Below, in pieces: positions 20,006 through 31,826 of a DNA stretch of 64,000 bases (its first letter is position 1; each line of letters opens with the position of its first letter). The notes under the pieces were generated by a model. That model saw only the letters and a program-made list of their open reading frames with translations, had not been told where the DNA came from and did not search any database. Source of the DNA: Kitagawia praeruptora. Taxonomy: Eukaryota > Streptophyta > Magnoliopsida > Apiales > Apiaceae. The stretch lies in the NCBI GenBank assembly GCA_037693485.1, contig CM075346.1, positions 102,468,501-102,532,500 on the forward strand, written 5' to 3'. A program made the position numbers and the translations under genes.

Positions 20006-22281
20006 TTAAAGAATAAAAATGAAGCTTTATAGATAAGGATATACTCTACAAGCTCGTGATTGAAAACCAACTTAATACAGAAAATTGAGATGGTAAAAAT
20101 GATTTTGGTGGTGAATGATCACTAGGTGAATTTTGTTTCATAACGTGAATATTAATATGGCCACTATACCTTGCTCGTAATAGATAGATGGAGTCGTTAC
20201 CGGCTTAAATTACGCTCCAACGAGAAATGCACAATGATTGTGATCAGTTCGGACTATCACCGAATTTGAGGATATTAGTTATGAAGAGACTAACCATTCC
20301 TTAAACAAGATACCTTAGTTATGGGATTTTGACATTATTAAAAAATATTTAAAAATATGGGGGTATCTTGAAGATGTCTTGATACCAATACCTATTAAGG
20401 TAAAAAAAAGAGATCCAAAATCAGTTGAGGTGTTTGGGATGGATATATATACAACAGATGAGTCTAAGGATATCCTGGATATGAATCTAATTTGTGAGAT
20501 TTACTAAGATGCAATTACGGAATCTAGGAATGCTTCTAGATGAGCTAGCTAGTAGTTCCTTGTAGATTTGTAATTAAAATTTCCCAATAAACTTTTGAGT
20601 TATTGGATGAAAAAGAGGTTGAACCTAGAAAGAGCAAAAGACTTGAAAAATTTGTTAGTAAAAAAATGTTTGAGAATTTGCTTGACGGTAGATCACAGAG
20701 CTTGAGAGAACCTGTGAGAATTTTTTGATAATCCTACGATAAAAAGGATATCAATAGAGAAATTGAATAAAGTTAAGAAGTCAATAAGTCAATATTTCTT
20801 ACACGTATGTTAGGAAATGGACTATGACACGTTATAAATAAATATGATCTATCTATGTCCTTTGTGGGGTAAAAAAGATGTTAAGAAATAGAGAGAATTG
20901 ATTCTTTGTGACAGAATCGTGTTTAATAACATTTGTATCTTCTTGCGAGATAGATGCCATTGGGGCCCAAAAGAATCATTTCTAGTTCAAAAGAGTATAT
21001 GGGTCAGACTGATAATTACTAATTACAATCAAAAGTAAAGGCTTAACTTACTTTATGATTATTCTTGAGTCACAGGAGTATGGTACATCAAGATGATACT
21101 TAAATTTTCGGCATTGCAAAATTTGAAGTACATCAATGAACATTGAGTCGATCTTTTTAAATGAAGAATTAGAGAAAATTTATGTGAGATAACTTAGGGT
21201 TTCTTTGCTAAGGCAAAAGTCGAAAATCTATGATTCGATGATTATGTTGAGTGAAAACATAAACATGAAAATTGGCATACAAAATCATGATATTGTTGCG
21301 AAATGCAATGGCTTCATAATAAATAATAGCTGCCATTTTGAGGATGCTCAAATTTTGTAGCTAGGTGAATGAGTATTGTCAATTTAGGGATGCTTAAACT
21401 TGGTAATAAGATAAACTGAAGTTACTAATTTTTGGGATGCTAAAAATTGGTAATGTCAATTACGAATTGAAGCCTTGGATGATGATTGGTAAGGTGATTA
21501 CCAAATTCTGACATATGCCGAAGTGAAAATGCACGAGTATAGTGAAAGGGATTGTAATGGAATGTCAAAACATCTTTGTCGTCGACATAATTCAATTACT
21601 CTCAATTGAAGTTATCTCTTTTGACTATATCAGGTCAAAAGATGACACTACGGATCTGCTAACCAAAGGGTTAACAAGAGAGTCATTGAGAAATAATCGA
21701 AAGGAATGGTACTAAATCCCATAATAAAAGTTGATACAAAGGAAACCAACCTTGTTGATTGAGAAATCACTGTGGGGGTTTTACTCCCGGGTCCATTCCA
21801 ATGATGAAAAATAGTGATAAAATTTGGGTAAGGCTAAGCTATGCATTTAATGATCCTTATGAATCGATATGTCGAACAAATAAACTTTTGTATTGTTCAA
21901 TAGATCACCTATGTGAGTGAAGTGGGGTCGCTTCAAAAAGGAATTGTAGGGGGCTAATTCTGGAAAAAAACTCATAGAACCAGGCTAAAGCTCAGGATCA
22001 AAATGGGCTTAATAATGAGAACTGAACAAATATAGGGAAAGACTCCAGTGGGGAATGTATCATCATTTCACAATATAGAAGGGCAGTTCAAGGTGAACGC
22101 GACTACTGAAATTCTAGAGATGTAAATATGTTCCTATTGAAATTCTAGAGATGTAAATATGTTCTTACAAGGGAAGGTTCAAGGGTTTACGCCTACCTTT
22201 CCTATGCTGGTTTCTACCATGTGCTCTATCTCCGTGTCAAAGAGTCGTTTTGAAATGTCATTTTTTATTCGTGTGGGGGGT

Positions 22282-22784
22282 TGTTGGAATATTTTGAATA
22301 AAATTAATTACATTTTATTTTATTTGATTTGTATCTCCTTTCTTTTGATTTTGTAACTCCTTTCTTTTGATTTTGTAACTCCTATAATAATGAGATTTTA
22401 TTTTATTTGATCATGATGGTGGAGGTTACAAAGTTATTAGTATTGGGAGTTACATTTCTTTTATTCCTATATAAGGAGTCCTTGGGCATCATTGTTTTAC
22501 ACACAAAACCATACAAGCTTTTCATTGCATTATTCTTAGAGTTCTCGGATCAGTTCTATGAGATAGAAATGCTATTTGTTTGGTTCGTAGAAGGCGGGTC
22601 TTCAAGTGATTGAGATCACCTTTGTTCGTTGTATCCTGCGATACAGAAGTCAACACACCTCCAAGCACCACACGGAAGGGACTTACCTGTTTTAAGGATA
22701 GTGTCACGTGCCTTGAACTACTTTTCGGTATTTTTGTTCTTATAATCTTGCTTTTAGGTATATCCTTAATCTATACTTCCTACA
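22282..22784 (+). repeat. Right LTR of the copia element
   Basis: 503 bp, TGTTGG to CTACA. It contains a promoter-like TTCCTATATAAGGAGTCC box (22466-22483) with a TATA-like core, shared with the left LTR at about 19692. Confidence 0.85.
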
Positions 22785-23170
22785 CATAGTTTGAAATTAG
22801 GAATTAATTTGTAAAACCCGATTTTAGCAAAGTATAACAGTAAAATCTTTCTATTCATTCTTGTAACTTTCAAGTCAATTTGGAGTATATGGAAGCGAGA
22901 GTTATTAGTTACATCTAAAGTGAAACTTACTTCATGACAGGGATTAACAAGTTTACGGTAAGTAGTACAAGCATACTTTACATCTAAAGTGAAACTTACT
23001 TCATGACAGGGATTAACAAGTTTACGGTAAGTAGTACAAGCATACTATATAGCAATAAATACCAAGTCACATTTGAATGACCTGAAAGTTGCAAGCGAAA
23101 TTTAATCACAAAATTAACATAAGGGCAACAATATCAAAGTGAGATTTAACCGACAATAGTTTGTTGAAAG
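22785..23170. repeat. Intergenic with a 66-bp tandem duplication
   Basis: A segment running TACATCTAAAGTGAAACTTA to GTAGTACAAGCATACT stands twice in tandem (about 22911-22976 and 22979-23044). No gene. Confidence 0.7.
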
Positions 23171-24141
23171 ATCTCACTTGTTGAGGAGGATGGGTGTAAT
23201 GTCGGACTTATTCAACATGTAAAAACAAGCAAGGCTACATGTACAAGGCGTTGCTTTTGAGACATAATGACCTGCCACGGTGTAGTCTTCTAAGGCCTCG
23301 TGAGGCACTGACAAGGGACCACCAGGGTAGAGTCGCAATGTTTCTTTTACAATGGCTTGTAGATATATCAAATGTTTGATATCTGATTCTTCTACCCATC
23401 TTGTTTTTCTAAGATGGATGTCAAGCTCTTCTTGGGCCCTCTGTAATTTATCCTTGTGTTGTAAAAGTGAAGAAATTGCCCAAAGTCAGGGTAAGAGCTG
23501 ACGTATCTCCTCCCGCGAATATAAGGGTGTAGAAAGAAACATACTTCGCTCTATTAAACACAGCAAAATAATGTCCAAAATTAAATTGCTTACATTAGAA
23601 GTCAGGCAGAATAGACAACTTACCATTGCTGTTGCCTTGATAACATCTGCACTTTTGTGTCCAAACCACCAGAGTCTGAAAACAACGATATCATCACATC
23701 AATAAAATCGTGATCCTCTTTCAATGGGCCTTCACTGGCCCTTCTCTGATAATGTTCATCCAGCCAAGAACTCATAAAGTAGTCCAACTCCTTTGCCGTC
23801 CTTCTCATGGACCTCCGATTTCCTTGCAAATCCATCCATTCAGTAAATGGTATCACATTCAAACACTTTTATGAAATGCTTTGCCTCCATTTTGTTCTCA
23901 CCATTACCAACACTGTTATACCGCTTTGTGGCAATCATTTGTGTCATGATATTAAAAACCACTCGGTGCAACCACTGACCAATATCAATCTTGGTTGTCC
24001 CTGCTATCCCATTTTCATAGCAACGTGAGTATAACTCTTTGATGCATGTAGTCAACTCAGTGGCTCTTAAGGGTTTTAGGAGCTCAAGGCGTCGGTTTGA
24101 TAGAACCTTACGAATCTCCGCCAGAAAGAACCGTAAGGTGC
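23171..24141 (-). pseudogene. CYP82-like cytochrome P450 pseudogene, 3' part
   Basis: On the minus strand this continues the P450 from the insertion point. It reads with frame changes as the region after helix C (SNRRLELLKPLRATEL), then 24055-23640 (exon 1 end) with DHDFIDVMISLFS, a GT donor at about 23627, and a second exon from about 23560. That exon has the oxygen-binding helix-I motif AGGDTS and the helix-K motif KETLRLYP (23340 region). Reading ends after GHYVSKATP, so the PERF motif and heme-binding Cys loop are missing. Frameshifts are seen near 24120 (after the WR codons), near 23645 and in exon 2 near 23480. A P450 without its heme ligand cannot be active. Confidence 0.85.
24137..24141. 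other. Target-site duplication GGTGC, left copy
   Basis: Same five bases as 28381-28385; they bracket the LTR element. Confidence 0.9.
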
Positions 24142-25180
24142 TGTTGAGGAAAAAATCCTAAGTAATAAAATCCGCAAGTGCACGGGCGTACGTGAGTACA
24201 AAGGCAAGTACGGGTCGAACCACAGAGAACGCGAATTAAGTTTCTAATAAATAAACAACTGAATTAGCACTAATGATAGAAATATCTAAAGGACAAATTT
24301 CATCAGCTAAATATGAAAATCATGGTGTTTAAAATATTTACTTTTAATAACAATCAAACTCATAAGTATTCGGAATAAATACAACCAATAATTCCAAATC
24401 AAATTGCATTCAAAAGTCACAAAAATAACCTTGTATAAATGTCACAAAGTAAATCAATTCTCAAAAATCGTATGGATCCTAACTATACGAACTACCAACT
24501 CTACTTGTGTGGCTCGTATGAAATTACTCACATAGATATGATATTGGAGATAATCAATGAAACAAATACATCATAATAAAGCACGCACACCAATGAAATC
24601 CATGTATATCAGCCAACTACATCCGCCCCTCGGATAGGGACTCTAGCCAAGTATCATCGAGACAATCACAATATAAGTAAAATAAGAACTCATACCAGAT
24701 GCGGAGATGAACTTGACCTTTATTTATTAAATACAAACTACAAGAAGGAAAAGAAGAACTAACCTACACTACAAATTAATTTACAAGAAAGGTGTAAGAG
24801 CTAAGAGATGAGAGGTGTAGTAGAAGCTAGAGATGTACCTAAACAATGAGCCTAGGGGGTCTATTTATACTAAAACTTTACAAAGGAGCATTAATTACAA
24901 AGATTTGTTATATTGATTTACAATAATCTTCGTGATCAAGCGCTTGCTCAGCATTCCCATTTGAGATGATATCTTGGTTGATTCACCACGATTCTGCTGA
25001 CTCGATGTGGCTTGATATCTTGGTTTTATTGCACATATCTCCATTATTTGACCAAATCATGAAGATCCTTTCAATATCTACACAATCAACAAAACCACAC
25101 AACCAAGCATAAAATGGGAAAAATAACGTACCATTTTATTCAATTATTCACTAAAAATATACAATTAAAATGTGTTATCA
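24142..25180 (-). repeat. 3' LTR of the non-autonomous element
   Basis: 1,039 bp. By eye about 15 substitutions and three indels (4, 18 and 5 bp) separate it from the other LTR, so the insertion is recent relative to the neighbours. It contains the CCGCAAGTGCACGGGCG box shared with the solo LTR at 11046. Confidence 0.85.
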
Positions 25181-27361
25181 AATTCCCCCATATCAAAGTC
25201 AAGCTCGTCCTCGAGATTAAAGAAAAACCTTTACTCACTGTCGTAGGAATCACGGATTCTTTTAGGTGTACCAACCCGTTAAACTTGTAGACGATCTCTA
25301 CAAGAGGAGTTTTGTCTCTTAAGGGTTTACAGAAGATATACCCATAAAATCTTTCATGCACCTACATGAATGCAATTATTCTATATGATGATGCAAAGAT
25401 CCCTTACCGTTGGTTTTCGTCAGTCATCATTAGTGCCTCTGATTGTGCTTTTAACATGACATTTATCAGGCTAACACTACCATGAGCTACAACTAGCGTA
25501 CACGAGTAAAGTGTGAACAATCTTTGCAACACATTTTAGAAAACTAGGGAAGATGCCACTAGCTAGATGTCACCCTCTTTGGTTAAGCCATAGGGTCAGA
25601 CCAAAAACTAAACTTCAACACCCCGTTACCTCGACTCTGAGTGTCCATTTGGGCTTAACGTGGGGGTCTTGCACTTTTATTCCTACTTCTATTTTATTTA
25701 CACACTAAATTATTGGTATGAGGTCGTCACCTTTGGTGTTTATTTGCTCGGCCTAAGTCCAACGCTCCTCAGTGCAAGTGAGTCACGGAGTCCATAAGGC
25801 TCCACCAACCAAAAACCCCATTTCTAGTGCTAGTGGTTAGATTGACCGTGCAATGGTTGAGGTCCCAAAAGACTTATACACTAATACCCATTTAGCGAGC
25901 GTTAGGTCAGCAATCCTAGACCATAAAAGACCTTAGGTTGCTAGGCACAAAGTCCCCTCAGACTTACTTACTCGGGTTATTAATGAGCCCAACCTAGTCA
26001 ACTTCCCCACTAACATTCAACTTTATCACTACTATAACTATTTTTTTCCCTTCTTTTTTTTTTCTTCTCTTTTTTTTCTTTTTCTTTTTTATTTATTTAT
26101 TTGCAAGTGCTTAACCCCCAAGCTTCCCCCCAAACTTATACTACTACGACTCTTAGCTCAAAGGTGAAGACTCAAAGTTTTTAAGCTGACCTAAGGGCAG
26201 CTCCTCTAAAGGCACACCCAATTCGCGACACGTCCCCCTTAAATATTTGAAACAAAAGTTACCAAGACACACCACTAATACAAGTGCGTACTAAGCATAC
26301 ATAACTCATGGCAATTTGTGATCATGGCAAGACTCGTGTCGTATTTTATGGGCACAAGATTCGTCAACGGCTAATAACTTGAACTACCAACAGACTAAGG
26401 ATCTTCATATGCAATGCAACTAAACAGAATGCACTATAGAAGAAAAATATAACAAGATGCTATTATAGAATGAACTACATGTTTTTAACACTACATGCAA
26501 ACTAATAACATGATTTTTTATATATTTTTTAATTTTATTATAATTTTTTTTTTAATTTTTTAATTTTTTTTATATGAACTAAGTAACAGGATTAAAGCTT
26601 TAAGCTAACTATAACTAACTCCCCCCATATCAAAAACTTACATTGTCCTCAATGTTAAAGAAAAGAATACACAATAGAGATAGAGGTGTATCATTCTTGC
26701 ACTAGGGTGGAGAAGGAGATAAGTCGGAGCTTGCTAAAAGATCCTGTTTAACAAAAGGTGAATAATACAAAGCAAACCGGACAAAGCATACATGTCTCCC
26801 CCATATCAGGACTTAGCACATAAAAGGGAATAAAAAACACTTAAATAAAAAGAAAATAAAAATCTAAACCTGGGTTATCCCTAAAAAATTCTAGACAGCT
26901 CCCAACTGTAGGACCACCAAAAAGTCTATAAATCTAGATTTATTCAAACCGATTGGCCAGTCAAGCGGGGGCACTTCCTTGAAACAAGGCGCTGAATTAG
27001 AGAACCGCCATCCTAGACACCAATCTTAATTGGCCAGGTAAGTGATACACTTGCCTAGACACCAAAGAGTTTAAATAATTCCAAATTTACTTTCTCTTAT
27101 AGGTACCTTCCTAATTGAGCTCGAAATTCCTAGGGGCCAACGTCTAATTAATTTTAACAGGCTTGGAGGTGTAGTATGATGGATTAGTGGTTTGTGGGCC
27201 AAGGAAAAGGTGATGAAATCCCTTACCTTATCTTGATGAGTGGTTTTTGCCCTTAAAGTTAATTAAGATGAAAATGCAGCACCCAAGAGACAATAAATAA
27301 AACACATAAAATGCTTTACACTAGTGTGGTACGTACCTTTGGGTCCTCCAGCAATCACCAC
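25181..27361 (-). other. Non-coding interior of the LTR element
   Basis: No ORF with a recognisable domain. It includes a homopolymer-rich T/C stretch (26038-26105) and a T/A-rich one (26515-26575). Purine-tract-like CCCCCATATC sequences recur at 25186, about 26625 and 26810. Confidence 0.7.
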
Positions 27362-28380
27362 AGTTATAAAAATCCTAAGTAATAACATCCGCAAGTGCAC
27401 GGGCGTACGTGAGTACAAAGGCAAGTACGGGTCGAACCACAGAGAACGCGAATTAAGTTTCTAATAAATAAACAGCTGAATTAGCACTAATGATAGAAAT
27501 ATCTAAAGGACAAATTTCATCAGCTAAATATGAAAATCATGGTATTTAAAATATTTACTTTTAATAACAATCAAACTCATAAGTATTCGGAATAAAGACA
27601 ACCAATAATTCCAAATCAAATTGCATTCAAAAGTCACAAAAATAACCTTGTATAAATGTCACAAAGTAAATCAATTCTCAAAAATTGTATGGATCCTAAC
27701 TATACGAACTCCCAACTCTACTTGTGTGGCTCGTATGAAATTACTCACATAGATATGATATTGGAGATAATCAATGAAACAAATACGTCATAATAAAGCA
27801 CGCACACCAATGAAATCCATGTATATCAGCCAACTACATCCGCCCCTCAGATAGGGACTCTAGCCAAGTATCATCGAGACAATCACAATATAAGTAAAAT
27901 AAGAACTCATACCAGATGCGGAGATGAACTTGACCTTTATTTATTAAATACAAACTACAAGAAGGAAAAGAAGAACTAACCTACACTACAAATTTACAAG
28001 AAAGGTGTAAGAGGTAAGAGATGAGAGGTGTAGTAGAAGCTAGAGATGTACCTAAACAATGAGCCTAGGGGGTCTATTTATACTAAAACTTTACAAAGGA
28101 GCATTAATTACAAAGATTTGTTATATTGATTTACAATAATCTTCGTGATCAAGCTTTGAGATGATATCTTGGTTGATTCACCACGATTCTGCTGACTCGT
28201 GACGATGTGGCTTGATATCTTAGTTTTAATGCACATATCTCCATTATTTGACCAAATCATGAAGATACTTTCAATATCTACACAATCAACAAAACCACAC
28301 AACCGAGCATAAAATGGGAAAAATAACGTACCATTTTATTCAATTATTCACTAAAAATATACAATTAAAATGTGTTATCA
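27362..28380 (-). repeat. 5' LTR of the non-autonomous element
   Basis: About 1,019 bp. The inner end is slightly degenerate (AGTTATAAAAATCC against TGTTGAGGAAAAAATCC in the other LTR). Confidence 0.85.
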
Positions 28381-28750
28381 GGTGCTAATGCAAACAAGGC
28401 ACCATTATAGCCCATGTATTTCAAGGTGAGAGATTTAGGCCGTGTCATGAAAATGAGGTCATTACTAGTAAAAATCTCCCTCACTGCATCCTTACTACTC
28501 ACAACTAGTGCTTGGTGCATGCCAAGCTGAATTCTGAATACAGGACCGCACTGATCAGCCATGGTTCCTAAAATTTTGAAAATAGGATTTGTACCTCCAA
28601 GAAGTGGAAGGTGGCCTAAGATTGGCCAGGCCCCCTTCAGTTTCGGGGCTTGTGTTATCTTCCTAGCACCATAGTTATTGCATCTTGATAACCATAACAA
28701 TATTGCAAGAAAACTTGCTATCGCTTGTAGAGGACTGTTGCATCCATTCT
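28381..28750 (-). pseudogene. CYP82-like cytochrome P450 pseudogene, 5' part
   Basis: The minus strand reads a membrane anchor (PLQAIASFLAILLWL), the proline-rich hinge (KLKGAWPILGHLPLLGG) and the N-terminal fold (GPVFRIQLG, ALVVSSKDAVREIF, GYNGALFALAP), typical of CYP82. These are endoplasmic-reticulum monooxygenases of specialised metabolism. The likely start lies near 28743: ATGGA followed by TGCAACAGT reads in frame only if one base is missing after ATGGA, so the start is frameshifted. Reading is then open up to the LTR element at 28380. No working start, the insertion and the lost heme region make it dead. The substrate is unknown. Confidence 0.85.
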
Positions 28751-29297
28751 CAGTGTTCTGTTTCTGTTTGTTTACTAACTAAACTGCAATTATATATACT
28801 CCTATATCACAACAGTACTTGTGGATAACTCAAAAGTTTTTCGACTTGCCTAATGTGGCATTAAACTATTTGAACTGCCATGTAAAATGCTTAAAATTCA
28901 ACATCAGTGAGCTAAAACTAGAAGTGTGTACACTCTATTCTTTTTTGGTGTTCCAATACAGGTATCTTTTAAGCAAAAGATGTTCATTTCTTGTCTTTTC
29001 ATCCAGCATGTTACTCCATTTCTCAGGCAATGTGACAGCAAGATCAATATTCAAAATTAATGAATATAATTATAACACTTCACTGTTGATACTTCGTATG
29101 AACAATATCGAAAGATCAATAATCACAAATTCTCGAGTCTTCCTCAGAAAATAACTAAATGAGCGGAAAAGGAAAAGTGAAATATATCGGATTATGCAGT
29201 ATTAATTTTAAACCGGCTGATATTAACTTTGGCTTAATGATGGCAAAGCTTTCTTATAGAAGATATTTTTATTTTTTGGTGCATTATAGAGTCGAAA

Positions 29298-29365
<68 letters not shown>

Positions 29366-29549
29366 GTTGAAAAGGATCTAAAATGTGTGTTGTACGTATA
29401 CTTTCATTGACCCTCCAAGAATAGTGTTAGAAAAGAAAGAATGGAGAAGGAATAGACTTTAAAATGAAAGGATAAAACAGCATGTATTAGAATGGTCACT
29501 CAACGCACGTAACTGTATGGCTCTAATGAAATTCACTAAAAAAAGAGAT
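28751..29549. other. Intergenic sequence between the P450 pseudogene and the ERD2-like gene
   Basis: No gene supported. It contains the (TA)n tract 29302-29360 and should hold the promoter of the ERD2-like gene near its right end. Confidence 0.5.
29302..29360. repeat. (TA)n microsatellite
   Basis: About 29 TA units in a row. Confidence 0.95.
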
Positions 29550-29875
29550 GATCCAATGCATATATATTCAAAGTCTCTCATCCTCCTCCAAGCTGAGCAC
29601 CAATTTGTATCGATCAAATAAACTAGAAAGCTTAAGCTCTTTCTTGAAGCATTATTCCTTTTTGTTCTCGCTCTCCTTCGACCCCTTCCTCTCTCTATAT
29701 CTCTGTGTAAAGGGACTAGAGAGACAGATCGGAGGAGCCGAGGAGAGATTACAAAGCATTCATTGCTTTGAGCCCGTTTATCGTATCTTCAGACTCATCG
29801 GAATTCGATAGTCTGTTAAATTTTAATCTACACATAAAGTTAAGTGATTGTAAAATTTGTTTGTGTATATCCATA

Positions 29876-31471
29876 ATGGGGAGCAAAAGGGAATTATCTG
29901 AGTTGAACAAATTGTTGGGATGGATGAGAAGGCAACCAATGAGGGTGAAAATGCTTGTGGGAATAACGGCTGTAGTTGTGGCGTTGGCTGCTCTTAATAT
30001 GTTCGTGGAGGATCATAATCACTTCTTTGTTGCCTCTGAAGCTATTCACGCTGCTGGCATTCTTGTTTTGATTCACAAGCTCAACACGAAACGAAATTGC
30101 TCAGGTATCATTTCATTCCTTTCATTAATTTTTATTTGATGCAGATACGATAAAGGTCTCTAAATCAACCACTTCCGCAATTATATGTTAGTTGCAAATT
30201 GTGATTGAAGATATATTGCTAGATCAACCGACTGCTTTATTTTATAAGACGAACAAAGATGCCTTGTATGATTATAATTTACGTATTGCAAGTCGTAACA
30301 GATGATACATACATTCGATGTCTTGCTTAGGTCTGTCACTGAAGACGCAGGAGCTTACTGCCACATTCACAGCTGTGAGATTGGGTTGTAGTTTTTTCAT
30401 GGAAGGCGACATTCACACCATACTTGATACAGTAACACTTGCGTTTACTGTGTGGGTTATTTACATGATGAGGTTCAAGCTAAAATCTACTTATATGGCT
30501 GAGTTTGACAACTTCCCTCTTTCTTATGTGGTAAAACTACTTAAATTGCTGTGTTCTGAAATTTTTTTATTCTCTTTTCACCTTAATAATATTCCAACTA
30601 TCTCTCCAGCCTGAAAATTTTAATCTTGTTTTGAACTGATCATACATAAACGTGTGTGCATGGGGGGTTTTAATCTAGTTTTTATCTACGTATAATTTTA
30701 CTTGAGAATTAGTGAAGTTGCCTTTGCCGTAAACAACTATATATTTGGTCCACAGTTGGTGCCTTGTGCTGTGCTCAGCATACTTGTGCACCCGTATACA
30801 AGTCATTACCTAGCCAGCCGAATTCTTTGGGCATTCTGGGTGTACCTGGAATCTATTTCTGTGTTGCCTCAGCTTCTTATGATGCAGAAAATAAAGGTCT
30901 GTTTCCATGTGTAACATGAAAGCATTTGTTTTTTTTCGTTTCACGTACGATAATCCATACCTAAAACAACTTACGTACTCTCAACTGTGATACACAGGTG
31001 CTTGAACCGTTTACAACCCACTACGTGTTTGCACTTGGCATTGCTCAGTTTATGGGATCTGCCCACTGGATGATCTCGGTCAGTTGCTATCATACTATAT
31101 TAATTTATCGCATCCTTCGATTACAATGTCTTCATTCATATATACAAATGTTTGATCCTCCGCCATCGTTTGTAGGTTTATGATACTGCTGGAAAGTATT
31201 TGTACTTGCTCGGAAGCGGATACGTTTGGCTTCCAATGGTCCTGCTAACTGAAATTGTTCAAACTTTCATCTTGGCAGACTTTTGTTATTACTACGTAAA
31301 AAGGTTAGCGTAAATTATTTTTTGTCTTTGACAAGATTTGAATCCTCGACGACTTCCGGCTGGTAACTACATTAGCTCTCATCATGATCTGAATGTTGTT
31401 TTCCTTGTTGTGCAATGTGCAGTGTTTGGAACGGGCATCTTCTAGTCAGCCTGCCTCGTCCTCGTGTTTGA
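29876..31471 (+). CDS. ERD2-like (KDEL-receptor-family) membrane protein
   Basis: Six exons with GT-AG borders: 29876-30104, 30331-30530, 30756-30896, 30998-31078, 31176-31303, 31423-31471, giving 275 aa, the usual length of plant ERD2-like proteins (about 272). The sequence has about seven hydrophobic segments and family blocks: LVPCAVLSILVHP (exons 2/3), VYLESISVLPQL, EPFTTHYVFALG and, near the end, VQTFILADFCYYYVKSV. Classic ERD2 retrieves soluble proteins with C-terminal K/HDEL from Golgi to ER. The longer ERD2-like branch, to which this belongs by its N-terminal extension (MGSKRELSELNKLLGWMRRQ), is less well defined. Start: first ATG in frame with the extension; the stop TGA is in the short last exon. 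All junctions keep frame, so it looks functional. The 5' leader (about 29640-29760) is CT- then purine-rich. Confidence 0.9.
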
Positions 31472-31826
31472 TGACTACATTACTTTTTGTTTTTTTACAA
31501 CAGTTTTGATCGTGTAACAATTAGATTACAGATTTTTGCGACTTTACAGTTTTGTAAAGTGCCAAGAACTAGTTGCCTTCATTTTTGTTGTTAAATCAAT
31601 ATGTTTACTGTCTTCTTGCTGTATATCTATTTGGTTTATTAATGGAAATTTAACACTTTATTAGTCAAGTACATTTCATTTTTAAATTGCTTGCTGTTCT
31701 CCTTGTAGTTTCATTAAATTATTCCGATGATTTTGTATTTCACAAATGCAACTCTTTTGAAAAAAACAAATGATAAATGAGTTGTTTTCATCTCCAATAA
31801 CCCTTAGCTAAAGAAGATAACACATA
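31472..31826 (+). other. 3' flank of the ERD2-like gene
   Basis: T-rich 3' untranslated sequence; possible poly(A) signals of the AATAAA type are degenerate. No other feature. Confidence 0.4.

Larger units (their letters stand above)
19508..22784 (+). mobile_element. Degenerate Ty1/copia LTR retrotransposon, target duplication CATAG
   Basis: It starts TGTTGGAATATTTTGAATAA at 19508 and ends CTATACTTCCTACA at 22784, flanked by CATAG at 19503-19507 and 22785-22789. The right LTR is 22282-22784 (503 bp) and is preceded by a polypurine tract GTGTGGGGGG. The left LTR matches over 19508-19919, but its last 85 bp are inverted (see separate entry). The interior, about 2.3 kb, is full of stops. At about 21630-21720 it reads as the C-terminal end of a copia RNase H (SKDDTTDLLTKGLTRE), which fixes class and plus orientation. 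Gag, integrase and most of RT are beyond recognition or lost. Confidence 0.85.
24142..28380 (-). mobile_element. Non-autonomous LTR retrotransposon (LARD-like) inserted in the P450
   Basis: 4,239 bp flanked by GGTGC. LTRs are 24142-25180 and about 27362-28380. On the minus strand the LTRs start TGATAACACATTTTAATTG. A polypurine tract (ATGGGGGAATT, complement of 25181-25191) stands directly before the 3' LTR, and a TGG-starting primer-site-like stretch (complement of about 27340-27360) follows the 5' LTR, so the element runs right to left, the same way as the P450. The 2.18-kb interior has no gag or pol. A motif with GAGGACAATG and GATATGGGGG recurs (complements of about 26615-26655 and 25185-25215), a type of sequence familiar from the 3' part of plant Ty3/gypsy elements. 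It probably moves with the proteins of an autonomous relative. Confidence 0.88.

Noticed and set aside
29159..29365. ORF ending in (YI)n
   Set aside because: Translation of a (TA)n tract; no conserved start.
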